Translations under genes and position numbers: made by a program | Shown: positions 8,566 to 16,038 of the stretch, in pieces | Layout of the letters: the number at the start of each line of letters is the position of its first letter | Position numbering within the stretch: position 1 is the stretch's first letter | Notes under the pieces: generated by a model | Database searches by the model: none | The model's input: only the letters and a program-made list of their open reading frames with translations | Told to the model about the DNA's origin: nothing | Source: Candidatus Cloacimonadota bacterium | GTDB taxonomy: Bacteria > Cloacimonadota > Cloacimonadia > Cloacimonadales > Cloacimonadaceae | Assembly: GCA_029567705.1 (NCBI GenBank) | Contig: JAKPXC010000155.1 | Span: forward strand, 1 to 44,000 | DNA length: 44,000 nucleotides | Direction of reading: 5' to 3'

Positions 8566-11307
8566 ATGAAACAAAAAAGAAAACCAAGCGTAGCAGTCAG
8601 AATTTTAAAGAAGCTCGAAGGCAGGAAGTTCAGCTTCCGCCTGCCGATACCCGGATTGGGCTGTGGTGTTTTGGGTCTGGCCCTGCCCAGAGTGAGCATT
8701 AATATGGGGCAATATGCTTCCACTTTGCTTAAAGCTCTGGAATACAGGGGATATGACTCCACCGGAGCAGCCTTCCAGGATGACCAGAAGAACATCACAC
8801 TGCTCAAAGACGTGGGTGCTCCCAGCCATCTGGTGCGAACTCTGGGTATCGAAAAGCAAGCGGGGAAGATCTTCTGCGGACAAGTGCGCTGGGCTACCTT
8901 TGGTCAGGTGAACAAGGTGAACGCCCAACCGCATGAAGTGAAGTGCAAACGGCATATCTACGGTGCTCACAACGGCAATATCACCAATACCCGCGAGCTC
9001 AAGGTTTTTCTCACTCAGGAAGGTCACACGGTGCTTTCGGACAACGATGGCGAGATGCTGGTGCACAGTGTGGAACACTACTTCGATATTGAGATGGACA
9101 AAGCGAAGAATCCTATCATTCCAGAAGAGCGTAAGGCCTGCATGCGCCGCGCCATTATCAGCACGGCATCCCGCATGGTGGGTTCCTATGCCGCAGTGAT
9201 CGTGGACCCCGAAACGGAGACTTCCTGGGCGATCAAGGCCGGAAGCAGCCTTTACTTTGGCGTTGGTGAACTGGAAGATTCCCCCTTCTGCCTGGCCTCC
9301 AGCGATCTCACGGCCGTGCTGCGTTTCACCAAGCGTCTGGTGAATCTGCGCGAAGGCGAATTTGCCGAATACACTGCTGAAAGCTATCAACTCTATGCTG
9401 CCAAAGACCTGAACTTCAAGAAAGTAGGCCAGAAGGACGAGATCTACAAGGCCGGAGATAAGATATACACCCAAGCCGTCTGGTCCAAGCTTCGGGCGGA
9501 GGACATCGCTCTGCTGCCGGGATTTGAGTACTTTATGGATCAGGAGATCAAGGCGCAGGTGGATAGCACCGGCAAGCTGATCAAGCTCTTCCAGGGTGGT
9601 TCCAATACCGGTAAACGCATGATTCAATTGCTCTCCGAAGAGAAACTGCTGGATCATATGAATGGCGTAATGCTGGAGATCGTGGGTATCACCGGAGTGG
9701 ACGAGCGTGCCAGGCTCTTTGATGAGCTTCTGGAGAGCTCCACCTTCAAGCTCTTCTACCAGAAAGCGGGAGATGAGTATCAATCCATTCTGGCAGCCGC
9801 CCAGCAGGAAGGCTTCCTGCAGAAATATTTCTTCTCGGATGAGAAAAATATCTTCCTGGATCTGATCGGCAAGGATTACGAGATCAGCCGGGTCTTCCTG
9901 GCCAAGGTGCTGGATTCCCTTTCGGAACGCCTGGATGTGGCAAAGTTTGAGCACACCGTGCAGAGCTTCCTGAAAGAACTCAAAAACACCATCCAATGCA
10001 GCCGTAATGCCTATACCATTGCCTGTGGAACCTCCTTCAATGCCACCAAGGTTGCGGCGCTCTTCTTCAATTCCATCGCCGAGATCGAGATCATCCCCAT
10101 TCTTCCCGGAGATTTCCGTGGAGAGTACTCCAACTGCATCAAGGATCACGACCTCATCATCGGCGTTTCCCAATCCGGAGAAACCAAGGACCTCATCGAT
10201 ATCTTCAACGATATCACCCGCAAGGAACTGAAAGTCCATAAGGTAGTGTTGGTCAATAATATGAATTCCACCCTGGGACAGGAAAAAGCCGATACGGCCA
10301 TTCCCATACTCTGCGGTCCCGAGATTGCCGTGCCGGCCACCAAGAGCTTTATGAACCAGATCACGCTCTTCTATTATCTGGCCATCAGAGCCGGACAGAT
10401 GAAGCTGGAACTGCTGGAGGCCGATGACTCCAAACGCAGCAAAATGGCAGAGGATATCAAACGCCGCCTGGACAGTCTGGGAAGCATTCCTTCCTTGCTG
10501 GCAGAAACCATCGACAACACTTCAGATGTAATTGATGCCATGGCTGCAAAGATATACATGGAGCCTTCCCTGCATATTCTGGCCACCAAGATCACCGGCG
10601 TGGCTCTGGAAGGCGCATTGAAGATCCGTGAGACAGTCCTCAACCATGCCGAAGGCCGTGAAGCCTCCGAATTCAAGCATGGCCCCAATACCATCCTGGG
10701 CAAGAATACCGTCTTTGGCCTGAAGCACGTACGCAACTTTGTGGATTCTTATGGCGAACTGGTGGATAAAGTGGACGATCTGGGCCTGCAACGCGGCTTG
10801 GGACACCAGGAGATCAAAGAGATCTTTAAAGCTATGAATACCTATATGTTCACCCGCAATCAACCCTTTAACCTCAGTAAAACAGGCTTGGAAGTCTTCA
10901 ACGAAGTGATAGCACATCATGATTTCTTCGAGCCCATGTACCGCAGTTATCCCCTGATCTATGTGACCGGTCCGGAAGAACGAGACGTGAACCTCACAAT
11001 CTCCCAGATCAATACCCACAAGATACGGGGAGCCCGTACTTATGTGATTGCGGAAGAGAACCCCAACCTCTTCAAAAATGCCAGCACCAACCCCAACGAA
11101 GGAAGCTATTACGGTTGGGCTTACATAATGCTGCCCAAGACGGGAGACAGCCTCCTGACCTGCTTCTCCGCCACTCTTGTACTGCAGCTTCTGGCGCTCA
11201 GAATGAGCGTCCGCAAGCTGAACAAACTGGATCGCCTGGGCGTGATTGATCACGGCGTGCATCCCGATGTGCCCAAGAACGTTTCCAAATCTATCACTGT
11301 GGACTAA
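8566..11307 (+). CDS. Long GlmS-like glutamine amidotransferase / double-SIS protein
   Basis: Related to glutamine:fructose-6-phosphate aminotransferase, which makes glucosamine-6-phosphate for cell wall and lipid A. The class II amidotransferase domain (about 33-300) shows CGVLG, EYRGYDSTG, RWATFG, HNGNITN and Asp161. Two SIS sugar-binding domains follow: ACGTSF at 486-491, SQSGET at 535-540, then ALEGALKIRE and EFKHGPNTI (about 680-710). The end NVSKSITVD matches the GlmS end KSVTVE. It is 913 aa against about 610 for GlmS, with extra blocks between the domains (about 335-480) and within SIS2 (about 710-795). Oddities: the catalytic Cys is residue 33 instead of residue 2, so a basic 32-residue leader would have to be removed, and the usual His of RWATHG is Phe112. 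No alternative start puts Met next to this Cys. Sugar specificity is uncertain. Confidence 0.85.
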   Translation: MKQKRKPSVAVRILKKLEGRKFSFRLPIPGLGCGVLGLALPRVSINMGQYASTLLKALEYRGYDSTGAAFQDDQKNITLLKDVGAPSHLVRTLGIEKQAGKIFCGQVRWATFGQVNKVNAQPHEVKCKRHIYGAHNGNITNTRELKVFLTQEGHTVLSDNDGEMLVHSVEHYFDIEMDKAKNPIIPEERKACMRRAIISTASRMVGSYAAVIVDPETETSWAIKAGSSLYFGVGELEDSPFCLASSDLTAVLRFTKRLVNLREGEFAEYTAESYQLYAAKDLNFKKVGQKDEIYKAGDKIYTQAVWSKLRAEDIALLPGFEYFMDQEIKAQVDSTGKLIKLFQGGSNTGKRMIQLLSEEKLLDHMNGVMLEIVGITGVDERARLFDELLESSTFKLFYQKAGDEYQSILAAAQQEGFLQKYFFSDEKNIFLDLIGKDYEISRVFLAKVLDSLSERLDVAKFEHTVQSFLKELKNTIQCSRNAYTIACGTSFNATKVAALFFNSIAEIEIIPILPGDFRGEYSNCIKDHDLIIGVSQSGETKDLIDIFNDITRKELKVHKVVLVNNMNSTLGQEKADTAIPILCGPEIAVPATKSFMNQITLFYYLAIRAGQMKLELLEADDSKRSKMAEDIKRRLDSLGSIPSLLAETIDNTSDVIDAMAAKIYMEPSLHILATKITGVALEGALKIRETVLNHAEGREASEFKHGPNTILGKNTVFGLKHVRNFVDSYGELVDKVDDLGLQRGLGHQEIKEIFKAMNTYMFTRNQPFNLSKTGLEVFNEVIAHHDFFEPMYRSYPLIYVTGPEERDVNLTISQINTHKIRGARTYVIAEENPNLFKNASTNPNEGSYYGWAYIMLPKTGDSLLTCFSATLVLQLLALRMSVRKLNKLDRLGVIDHGVHPDVPKNVSKSITVD

Positions 11308-11310
11308 AGC

Positions 11311-11793
11311 ATGAGTTCCTTCCGGATTGGTTACGGCTACGACGTTCATCGCCTGACAGAAGGCCGCAAGCTCATCCTGGGCGGCGTGGAGATTCCTCAC
11401 ACCAAGGGGCTTTTGGGACACTCCGATGCGGACGTCCTGATCCATGCCATCATCGATGCTCTTCTGGGAGCACTGGCTCTGGGTGATATCGGTGCCCTCT
11501 TTCCGGATAACGACAATAAATACAAGGATATAGACAGCCGTATCCTCCTGCGGGAAGCTTACCGCCTAGTGCATGAAAAGGGCTACAGGCTGGCCAATCT
11601 GGATTCCACCATCTGTGCTCAGGAACCGCGCCTGGCGCCACATATCATCTCCATGAGAGAGACCTTGGCGCAGGATTTACAGACGGAGCCGGAGCTCATC
11701 TCCGTGAAAGCCACCACCGAAGAAGGCCTGGGCATCAGCGGTTCCCGGGAAGGTATCACTGCCTCGGCCGTTGTGCTTTTGGAGAAGATATGA
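11311..11793 (+). CDS. ispF: 2-C-methyl-D-erythritol 2,4-cyclodiphosphate synthase
   Basis: MEP-pathway enzyme that cyclises CDP-ME 2-phosphate to MEcPP with release of CMP. The zinc ligands are visible in the N-terminus: Asp11 and His13 in YDVHRL, and His45 in [10 protein letters not shown]. The catalytic segment [15 protein letters not shown] is at the C-terminus. At 160 aa the length is normal. It starts 3 bases after the GlmS-like gene and overlaps the next gene by ATGA. IspD lies upstream in the same run, but no ispE is present here, so the rest of the pathway lies elsewhere. Confidence 0.96.
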   Translation: MSSFRIGYGYDVHRLTEGRKLILGGVEIPHTKGLLGHSDADVLIHAIIDALLGALALGDIGALFPDNDNKYKDIDSRILLREAYRLVHEKGYRLANLDSTICAQEPRLAPHIISMRETLAQDLQTEPELISVKATTEEGLGISGSREGITASAVVLLEKI

Positions 11794-12599
11794 AAGCCAT
11801 CGCCATCATCGGTTACCATCACACCGGCAAGACCACTGCCGCAGTTGCCCTGATCTCCGCTCTCAAACAGCGTGGCTACAAGGTCTGCAGCATCAAGGAT
11901 ATCCATTCCGAAGCCTACCATGCAGATAAAGAAGGTTCAAACTCCGCCAAGCACGCAGCCGCAGGAAGCTCAGCCGTCTTTGCCAGAGGTATCTACGACA
12001 GCGCTCTTATCCTGCCGGGAAACAAAAGACCCGATGGCAGCTACACCCAGCCTGATCTGGCGGAGATCATCAGTTACCTGAAGGCCGACTTTTTGGTGAT
12101 TGAAGGCATGAAAGAAGCTCCCGTTCCCAAGATTGTCTGCGCCCAAAGCACTGAGCAACTGGATGAACTGGTGGACGAGACTTCCATCGGCATCTCCGGC
12201 ATTATCGCTTCAGAGCTGGATTCCTATCACGGCCTACCCGTCTTCTGCCTGGAAAAGCACAAAGACGCCTTTGTGGACACTGTGCTCAAGCGCAGCTTCG
12301 AGATTCTGCCCTGTTCCCCTCCAGAGTGTTGCAGCGCCTGTGGCAAGGATTGCTACCAAATGGCCTGTGACATCATCCAAGGCAGAGCCAAGCGCAGTGA
12401 CTGCGAGCAGGACAATGCCAAAGAACTGGTGCTGAAGATCGGCGGAGATGAGTTGGTAATCGTTCCCTTTGTTCAGAAGCTGCTTAGAGACAGCATCCTC
12501 AGCTTTATCCACAACCTCAAAGGCGTCGATAAAGCCGGAAAGATAGAGATCAGTATCAATCCTCTTGCCCAGGAGGAAGACCCGAGCTCCCCGTTTTAG
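11790..12599 (+). CDS. MobB-like P-loop GTPase with cysteine-rich C-terminal part
   Basis: The N-terminal 160 residues match the MobB family (molybdopterin-guanine dinucleotide biosynthesis adaptor): P-loop GYHHTGKTT at 8-16, then [19 protein letters not shown] and [11 protein letters not shown] cysteine-rich segment follows with Cys at 175, 180, 181, 184, 188, 193 and 205, which probably holds an iron-sulfur cluster. A short final domain (about 213-256) comes after it. E. coli MobB is about 175 aa, so the last 95 residues are an addition. It overlaps ispF by 4 bases and is followed by queE after 8 bases. No other molybdenum cofactor gene is in the window. It may serve Mo/W enzymes, or may have been recruited for another metal cofactor. 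Confidence 0.8.
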   Translation: MKAIAIIGYHHTGKTTAAVALISALKQRGYKVCSIKDIHSEAYHADKEGSNSAKHAAAGSSAVFARGIYDSALILPGNKRPDGSYTQPDLAEIISYLKADFLVIEGMKEAPVPKIVCAQSTEQLDELVDETSIGISGIIASELDSYHGLPVFCLEKHKDAFVDTVLKRSFEILPCSPPECCSACGKDCYQMACDIIQGRAKRSDCEQDNAKELVLKIGGDELVIVPFVQKLLRDSILSFIHNLKGVDKAGKIEISINPLAQEEDPSSPF

Positions 12600-12607
12600 G
12601 ACGCTTC

Positions 12608-13246
12608 GTGCTTTCTATCTGCGAGATATTCTACAGTTTGCAGGGTGAATCGACTTATGCCGGTTTACCCTGCATTTTTGTGCGCTTAGCCGGCTGCAAC
12701 CTGCGCTGTGCCTGGTGCGACACCACTTATTCCCACGCCGAAGGCCAAGCCATGAGCCTGGAAGCCATCCTGCAGCAGATCCAGAGCTATCCCGCCCGGC
12801 TGGTGGAATTTACCGGCGGAGAACCTCTTTTGCAGAAGACAGAACTGCTTCCACTTTTGGACAGGCTGCATCAAGCCGGTTACACTCTCCTGCTGGAGAC
12901 CAATGGCTCCATCTCACTGCAGGGTTTGCCGGACTACCTGGTGGCCATTGTGGATATCAAATGCCCCGATAGCGGCGTTTGGAAGAGCGAAGCGGAACTG
13001 GGTGCCTGGACCAATAATCTGCCTTATCTGAGGCCTCAGGATGAGCTTAAATTCGTGCTCTGTTCCAGAAAGGATTATCTTTTTGCCACAGACTTCATCC
13101 GACAGAACAAGCTGCAGACTCATCAGATAATCTTCTCTCCCGTCCGGGAACGCCTTGCTCCCACCCAGCTTGCTTCCTGGCTGCTGGAAGACGGCCTGCC
13201 CTATAGATTGCAGCTTCAACTCCACAAACTCATAGATCTCAAGTAA
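12608..13246 (+). CDS. queE: 7-carboxy-7-deazaguanine synthase
   Basis: Radical SAM enzyme that converts 6-carboxytetrahydropterin to 7-carboxy-7-deazaguanine on the way to queuosine. The N-terminus IFYSLQGESTYAGLPCIFVR and the cluster motif CNLRCAWC (Cys 30, 34, 37) are family hallmarks. FTGGEPLLQ gives the SAM-binding glycines. At 212 aa the length is typical. The start is GTG 12608. It is the last gene of the bamA run, 8 bases after the MobB-like gene, with a good terminator about 40 bases downstream. No queC, queD or queF is in the window. Confidence 0.94.
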   Translation: MLSICEIFYSLQGESTYAGLPCIFVRLAGCNLRCAWCDTTYSHAEGQAMSLEAILQQIQSYPARLVEFTGGEPLLQKTELLPLLDRLHQAGYTLLLETNGSISLQGLPDYLVAIVDIKCPDSGVWKSEAELGAWTNNLPYLRPQDELKFVLCSRKDYLFATDFIRQNKLQTHQIIFSPVRERLAPTQLASWLLEDGLPYRLQLQLHKLIDLK

Positions 13247-13286
13247 AGCCTCCCGGCTCCCCGATTCACGCTCCACAAAAAAAGTA

Positions 13287-13312
13287 CTTGCAGGAAACTG
13301 CAAGGTTTTTTG
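13287..13312 (+). terminator. Rho-independent terminator after queE
   Basis: CTTGCAG (13287-13293) pairs perfectly with CTGCAAG (13298-13304) around loop GAAA, followed by G and six T. It closes the bamA-queE transcript and lies just ahead of the sigma-factor gene. The loop region contains GGAAAC, which resembles an ECF -35 element, so the sigma-factor promoter may overlap the terminator (inference). Confidence 0.85.
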
Positions 13313-13341
13313 TATTGAATTAAGATTACTGTGGAGTATAG

Positions 13342-13836
13342 ATGAAAAGAGAGCAGTTTGAGAGTTTTCTCACTCAGCACGAAAGGCGGATATACAACTA
13401 CATCTGGAATTTGGTTCGCAATGAGACAGATGCTCAGGACCTCACCCAGATCACATTTCTGTCCTTTTATGAACATATAGAGAGCATAGAAGCCGAAACA
13501 TCCCTGGCTTATCTCTATCGCATAGCTCATAATAAGAGCTACTCCCACTTGAAGAAGAACTCCCGTATTATCACCAAAGACCCGGGAGATTTTAACCTCA
13601 TTCCGGCACCCAAGGAATACTCCGAGCCGGATTATTCACCTTTGCATGCCGCCCTGGCGGAGCTTCCCCCCAAACTCTCATCTGTGCTGCATCTGCAATA
13701 CTTTGAAAAGCTTAGCTACAAAGAGATTTCTGCCCGCATGGGCATTTCTGTGAAGGCAGTGGAATCCCTCTGCGTTCGCGCCAAAAAGATCCTTCGCAAA
13801 AAAATGATGAAGGATGAGAGCAGCACGGAGGTATAG
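13342..13836 (+). CDS. ECF-type RNA polymerase sigma factor
   Basis: Small sigma-70 family factor that directs RNA polymerase to a stress regulon. Region 2 covers about residues 10-75 (RIYNYIWNLVRNETDAQDLTQ, then LAYLYRIAHNKSYSHLKK). Region 4 covers about 103-155 (LAELPPKLSSVLHLQYFEKL, then SYKEISARMGISVKAVESL). At 164 aa with no other domain it is a classic ECF factor. It is followed by a zinc-finger anti-sigma gene and two periplasmic Spy/CpxP-like genes, so its activity is probably held by the membrane anti-sigma and released on an envelope signal. Autoregulation is likely but not shown. Confidence 0.93.
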   Translation: MKREQFESFLTQHERRIYNYIWNLVRNETDAQDLTQITFLSFYEHIESIEAETSLAYLYRIAHNKSYSHLKKNSRIITKDPGDFNLIPAPKEYSEPDYSPLHAALAELPPKLSSVLHLQYFEKLSYKEISARMGISVKAVESLCVRAKKILRKKMMKDESSTEV

Positions 13837-13839
13837 ACT

Positions 13840-13872
13840 ATGAAACGAATTATAAAGGAGACAAAGCGATGA
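13840..13872 (+). CDS. Possible 10-codon leader peptide between sigma and anti-sigma genes
   Basis: ATG 13840 has a textbook ribosome site (GGAGG at 13827-13831, 8 bases away) and encodes MKRIIKETKR. Its TGA overlaps the anti-sigma ATG as ATGA. The anti-sigma gene also has its own AAAGGAG. This may be a translation-coupling mini-gene or chance. No independent support. Confidence 0.2.
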   Translation: MKRIIKETKR

Positions 13873-14315
13873 GATGCTCAAAAGCCGAAGAACTGATCAT
13901 TCACCAAGTCGCCGGGGAACTGCGGCTCAGGCTCAAATCTGCTCTATTGCAGCATCTTGAAGCTTGTCCCGCTTGCCGGGCTTATCAAAAAGCCCAAACC
14001 GATCTGAACGCCCAGCTCTTTTCTGCTACCGATTTCCCTGCAGGGCTTCACGCCAGGATAATGGCAGAAGCGAGCACCAAGAGAGCCGGACAGATTCATC
14101 ACTCTAATCTTTTCTCCCAAAAGCTGCCTGTGGCCGCCGCTCTGATCCTTAGCCTCTACATCGGCAGCCTGGTGGGAATCAAGACTTATAACAGCCAAAA
14201 TCAAAGCGCAGCCAAGACCCAGGAAGAAGATAGCACCGAACTCGCCACTTTCGGCGAAAACAGCATCCTGGAAGACTACGCTTATGGAGTAGAAAATGAG
14301 CAAGAAGCTTACTAA
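13869..14315 (+). CDS. Putative membrane anti-sigma factor with zinc-binding motif
   Basis: The N-terminal cytoplasmic part has HLEACPACRAY, the HxxxCxxC half of the ZAS-type anti-sigma zinc motif, so it should bind the upstream ECF factor. One membrane helix (about 90-108, LPVAAALILSLYIGSLVGI) is followed by a short acidic outer segment of about 40 residues. At 148 aa it is small for the family. AAAGGAG lies 6 bases before the ATG. The end overlaps the next gene by 20 bases, which indicates tight coupling. The short outer domain suggests that signal input comes from the partner periplasmic proteins encoded next. The anti-sigma role is inferred from motif, topology and position. Confidence 0.78.
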   Translation: MRCSKAEELIIHQVAGELRLRLKSALLQHLEACPACRAYQKAQTDLNAQLFSATDFPAGLHARIMAEASTKRAGQIHHSNLFSQKLPVAAALILSLYIGSLVGIKTYNSQNQSAAKTQEEDSTELATFGENSILEDYAYGVENEQEAY

Positions 14316-14805
14316 TATCCTGCTACTGGTCTCTCTGGCCTTCAATCTGGCCGTGGTGGCAGCTTTTATATACATGACTCTTAGAGGCCCCAGGCCTCCA
14401 CGTCCCCGGCGTGAGAGAAGCAGAATGGAAGCTTTCCATCGCCGGGACCGGGATGGCATGTGGGCGGATTCAGATAGTATCCGCGCCCTCAGAACCACCT
14501 TCCGCCAGACCAAAGAAGAGTTTATGCAGGAACTGGCCAAGGAACCCATCAACGAAGCTACATTAAACACTGTTCTAGAACGCTCTCTGGCCGAACAATC
14601 CGTGCTGGAACGCCAGCTTGGTCAACGCCTGATCGAACGCCGCAAAGAGATGAGCCCCGAAGAAGCAAAAGAATTTTTCAATCGCAGAGCCGAGCGCATT
14701 CGCCGCTTCTCTGAAAGAATCAACCGCATACACCGGGATTTCCGGGATGATGACGGCCCTCGAGAAGATCGTCCCCATCGCCGGTATCGCCGAGAAGGAG
14801 AATAA
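14296..14805 (+). CDS. Membrane-anchored Spy/CnrX-like periplasmic protein
   Basis: The N-terminus has one membrane helix (about 5-29) and then an Arg/Pro-rich linker (RGPRPPRPRRERSRME). A long helical domain follows (about 55-150) with the pattern typical of the heavy-metal-resistance/Spy superfamily: RTTFRQTKEEFMQEL, LAEQSVLERQLGQRL and MSPEEAKEFFNRR. It overlaps the anti-sigma gene by 20 bases, and the next gene begins right after its stop. By analogy with CnrX-type sensors and the Spy/CpxP chaperones it may sense unfolded protein or metal in the periplasm and act on the anti-sigma factor. The sequence is very Arg-rich and has no Cys. No specific ligand can be named. Confidence 0.7.
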   Translation: MSKKLTNILLLVSLAFNLAVVAAFIYMTLRGPRPPRPRRERSRMEAFHRRDRDGMWADSDSIRALRTTFRQTKEEFMQELAKEPINEATLNTVLERSLAEQSVLERQLGQRLIERRKEMSPEEAKEFFNRRAERIRRFSERINRIHRDFRDDDGPREDRPHRRYRREGE

Positions 14806-15468
14806 ATGAAAAAGATAGTCATACTTGCACTTGCCCTTAGTCTGATGACCGTGATCCTGCTGGCTCAAAACAGCGAGCAGAACCAGACCAATCCCCCTCG
14901 TCCGGGACAAGCCGAACAGAATCACCGTCCCGGCCATAACCACAACATGAACCAAACCCAACAGAATAACCCGATGCCTCCCATGCACATGGGTATGCAT
15001 CATGGTCAGAACAACGGCCTCGGAATCTGGGAACGTTTAGACCTTAACCGTACCCAACACCGCGAAATCAGCGCTATGGTGGAGCGCTTCAGAGGCGATA
15101 TGAGAGCCAAACACGAAGCCATCCGCACTCTCAGAGACGAACTCAAAGACGCCATGATGAACGAGAACTTCCGCAGAGCCCGTAACCTCAACCGCAGAAT
15201 CAATAACCTGCGCAATGAGATCTCCGAAGCCAGGCTCAACCATCACGAGCGCATCCTGAACCAACTTAACCGCGATCAGAAAGCCCAGCTTCGCCGCATT
15301 ATGCAGGAAATGCGTGAAAGAATGCAAAACTCTCGCCAAGGACGCATGGGAAGAGGCAGTATGGGACACGATTTGGATTGTGAAGGCATGGGAGAAGGTG
15401 GTCAAGGCCACCATAACGGACAAGGCCAACACGGCAATTGTACCGATTGCCAATCCGAACAGAATTAA
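14806..15468 (+). CDS. Secreted Spy/CpxP-like protein with His/Met/Asn-rich ends
   Basis: A signal peptide covers about residues 1-20 (MKKIVILALALSLMTVILLA). The next 50 residues are rich in Asn, Gln, Pro, His and Met, including MPPMHMGMHH, which suits copper or other soft-metal binding. A helical Spy/CpxP-like domain follows (about 75-175: LDLNRTQHREISAMVERF, then LNRDQKAQLRRIMQEM, an LTxxQ-type repeat). The tail is Gly/His-rich with three Cys (DLDCEGMG, GNCTDCQSEQN). The ATG directly follows the stop of the previous gene. It is the last gene of the sigma-factor unit, and a strong terminator follows. Probable role: periplasmic chaperone or metal-binding stress protein controlled by the ECF factor. 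The metal link is inference from composition. Confidence 0.75.
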   Translation: MKKIVILALALSLMTVILLAQNSEQNQTNPPRPGQAEQNHRPGHNHNMNQTQQNNPMPPMHMGMHHGQNNGLGIWERLDLNRTQHREISAMVERFRGDMRAKHEAIRTLRDELKDAMMNENFRRARNLNRRINNLRNEISEARLNHHERILNQLNRDQKAQLRRIMQEMRERMQNSRQGRMGRGSMGHDLDCEGMGEGGQGHHNGQGQHGNCTDCQSEQN

Positions 15469-15493
15469 TACAACCCTCCTCAGTAAACCAGTC

Positions 15494-15531
15494 ACCGTCG
15501 GTGTTTACCCAAACACCGACGGTCTTTTTTT
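15494..15531 (+). terminator. Rho-independent terminator of the sigma-factor unit
   Basis: A perfect 13-bp stem (15494-15506 with 15511-15523) around loop ACCC is followed by C and seven T. It is among the clearest terminators in the window and closes the sigma/anti-sigma/Spy-like unit. Confidence 0.93.
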
Positions 15532-15558
15532 AGTGACAAGTAACTAGTAACTAGTGAC

Positions 15559-15756
15559 TAGAGCTGCGCTGCTGACGCAACCTACATTGGGCTGCCAATC
15601 TCCGATTTGGCAGAAACCTCTCTCAGTTAATGGTTAATCGTTAATGGTTAATAGAGCTGCGCTGCTGACGCAACCTACATTGGGCTGCCAAACTCCGATT
15701 TGGCAGAAACCTCTCTCAGTTAATGGTTAATTGTTAATGGTTAATAGAGTTGCGCT
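15559..15756. repeat. 93-bp tandem repeat, two copies plus a partial third
   Basis: Unit 1 (about 15559-15651) and unit 2 (15652-15744) differ at only a few positions; a third copy starts at 15745 and breaks off. Each unit has GAGCTGCGCTGCTGACGC, a hairpin CTGCCAA/TTGGCAG (15592-15613 in unit 1) and a block of TTAATGGTTAAT words. The same words build the element at 36354-36547, and the CTGCCAATCTCC hairpin recurs at 43864 and 43910. Confidence 0.85.
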
Positions 15757-15770
15757 GCTTCGCACTTGGG

Positions 15771-15851
15771 CTGTCGACCTCCCGGTCGACAGAGGCAGCG
15801 AAGCTGCCTTGAGTAGAGGCCTTCGGCCTCTTTGGAAACGAGACGTCTCCA
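15771..15851. repeat. Array of four consecutive small hairpins
   Basis: Four stems follow each other almost without a gap: CTGTCGACC/GGTCGACAG (771-792 of the 15.7-kb line, that is 15771-15792), AGGCAGC/GCTGCCT (15793-15809), AGAGGCC/GGCCTCT (15815-15831), and TTGGAAACG/CGTCTCCAA with one mismatch (about 15832-15852). Loops are 3-4 bases. No T-run follows, so these are not ordinary terminators. Confidence 0.7.
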
Positions 15852-15913
15852 ACCCATGTCGCAATGGTCTTGCGCCAGTCACAATGTGCTGCTCTCTTCA
15901 CTCACCAATACGC

Positions 15914-15998
15914 TGCCGACTCTTCGCCGAGTCTTGGCCGACTCTTCCCGAACACTTTGCTCGGGAAGAGTCGGCCAAGACTCGGCGAAGAGTCGGCG
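15914..15998. repeat. Long perfect inverted repeat (36-bp stem), copy 1
   Basis: 15915-15950 is the exact reverse complement of 15962-15997; an 11-base AACACTTTGCT separates the arms, and its outer A-T also pairs. Each arm holds three GACTCTT-like words. A second, imperfect copy with the same loop lies at 34282-34364. Both lie between convergent genes. Confidence 0.95.
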
Positions 15999-16038
15999 AC
16001 AAGTGAGCAGAGAGAGGGAGCTTCGCAGGTCTGCAACA

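Noticed and set aside
8605-10239. A 544-codon open frame on the minus strand
   Set aside because: Antisense shadow of the GlmS-like gene, with no domain and no ribosome site.
15559-15756. CRISPR array
   Set aside because: The units are 93 bp with no unique spacers and no cas genes nearby; it is a plain tandem repeat.
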